Source of the DNA: Prorocentrum cordatum
Taxonomy: Eukaryota; Sar; Dinophyceae; Prorocentrales; Prorocentraceae
Assembly (NCBI GenBank): GCA_963575745.1
Contig: CAUYUJ010000952.1
Coordinates: 80,001 to 107,219, forward strand
Reading direction: 5' to 3'
DNA: 27,219 bases
The notes beneath the pieces are model-generated. The model searched no databases. It was given only the letters and a program-made list of their open reading frames with translations, and was not told the origin of the DNA. Positions 26,830-27,219 of the stretch are shown in pieces; position 1 is the first letter of the stretch, and every line of letters starts with the position of its first letter. Made by a program: the position numbers and the translations under genes.

Positions 26830-27219
26830 TCGCCCACCGCCCGCCCGCCGCCCGCCCGCCACCCGCCCACCGCCCGCCTACCGCCCGCCCACCGGGTGGG
26901 TCGCGGGCGGGGTCGCGAGAGGAACGACGCCAAGAACGAGCAACCACGCACGACAACTAGAATATCACAAACAGCAACAAGAGCAGCATTAACAGCAGCA
27001 GCAACAACACCAACACCAAGGTCAACAACAACATGAACAACAACAGCAAGAACAACAACAATGACATCACAAGGAACAGAGACAGGGAGCGAGATACGGG
27101 GAACTTGGCGATGGGCGGTTGACAGTTATCATGTAAACGCCCACCTGGCCATCCGCAATCATGGGTGGGGGTGTGAGACCCCCCCCCTTCCCCTCCCCCA
27201 ACACCCCCCCCCCCCCTCC
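26830..27219. repeat. Low-complexity right end
   Basis: A CCGCCCGCC/CACCCGCC minisatellite (26830-26900), an AACAACANC-rich stretch (about 26960-27070) and C-rich runs at 27178-27219. The open frame at 26746-27036 follows from these repeats. No gene. Confidence 0.7.

Overview
The window looks like nuclear DNA of a dinoflagellate. The strongest evidence is an exact copy of the dinoflagellate spliced-leader (SL) sequence at positions 5-26, sitting at the 5' end of a LINE-type retrotransposon, and a second, decayed SL-like sequence at 17864-17885 just upstream of a multi-exon gene. High GC, GC-AG introns, very long exons, and heavy loads of degenerate minisatellites and short foldback elements fit the same origin. 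I cannot name the species.

Layout. 5 to about 4863 is a decayed non-LTR retrotransposon. It carries an ORF1 (frameshifted) and an ORF2 encoding an endonuclease/exonuclease/phosphatase-type endonuclease and a reverse transcriptase (broken by a poly-A tract and a frameshift), and it ends in a (TCC)n tail. 4.9-17.0 kb holds no gene I can support firmly. It is a mosaic of microsatellites, roughly 20-bp and 76-88-bp tandem repeats, perfect palindromes and short non-autonomous transposon-like elements (MITE-like). Two of these elements are nested in one ~85-bp repeat array with visible target-site duplications. One possible minus-strand exon lies at 16456-16680.

17898-23600 (+) is the main gene: four very long or short exons of about 1,450 codons in total. 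Exons 1 and 2 join in frame to give an order of motifs (Asp, Asp, CxxH, RW) reminiscent of hAT-type transposases, followed by a basic, Pro/Ala-rich and Cys/His-rich C-terminal part. It is preceded by the SL relic and bracketed by two same-orientation copies of a dispersed repeat (about 16990-17850 and 23926-24960). A related tract sits inside its third intron. Two introns in the window (21197-21302 in this gene; 25785-25999 in a small downstream two-exon gene) are GC-AG introns bounded by 7-8-bp direct repeats, as expected for introner-like insertion.

The right end (26.2-27.2 kb) is low-complexity DNA. Together the pieces tell one story: trans-spliced mRNAs copied back into the genome (the LINE and probably the main gene), followed by intron gain and repeat invasion. 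Homology statements rest on motif recognition by eye. No database search was possible.
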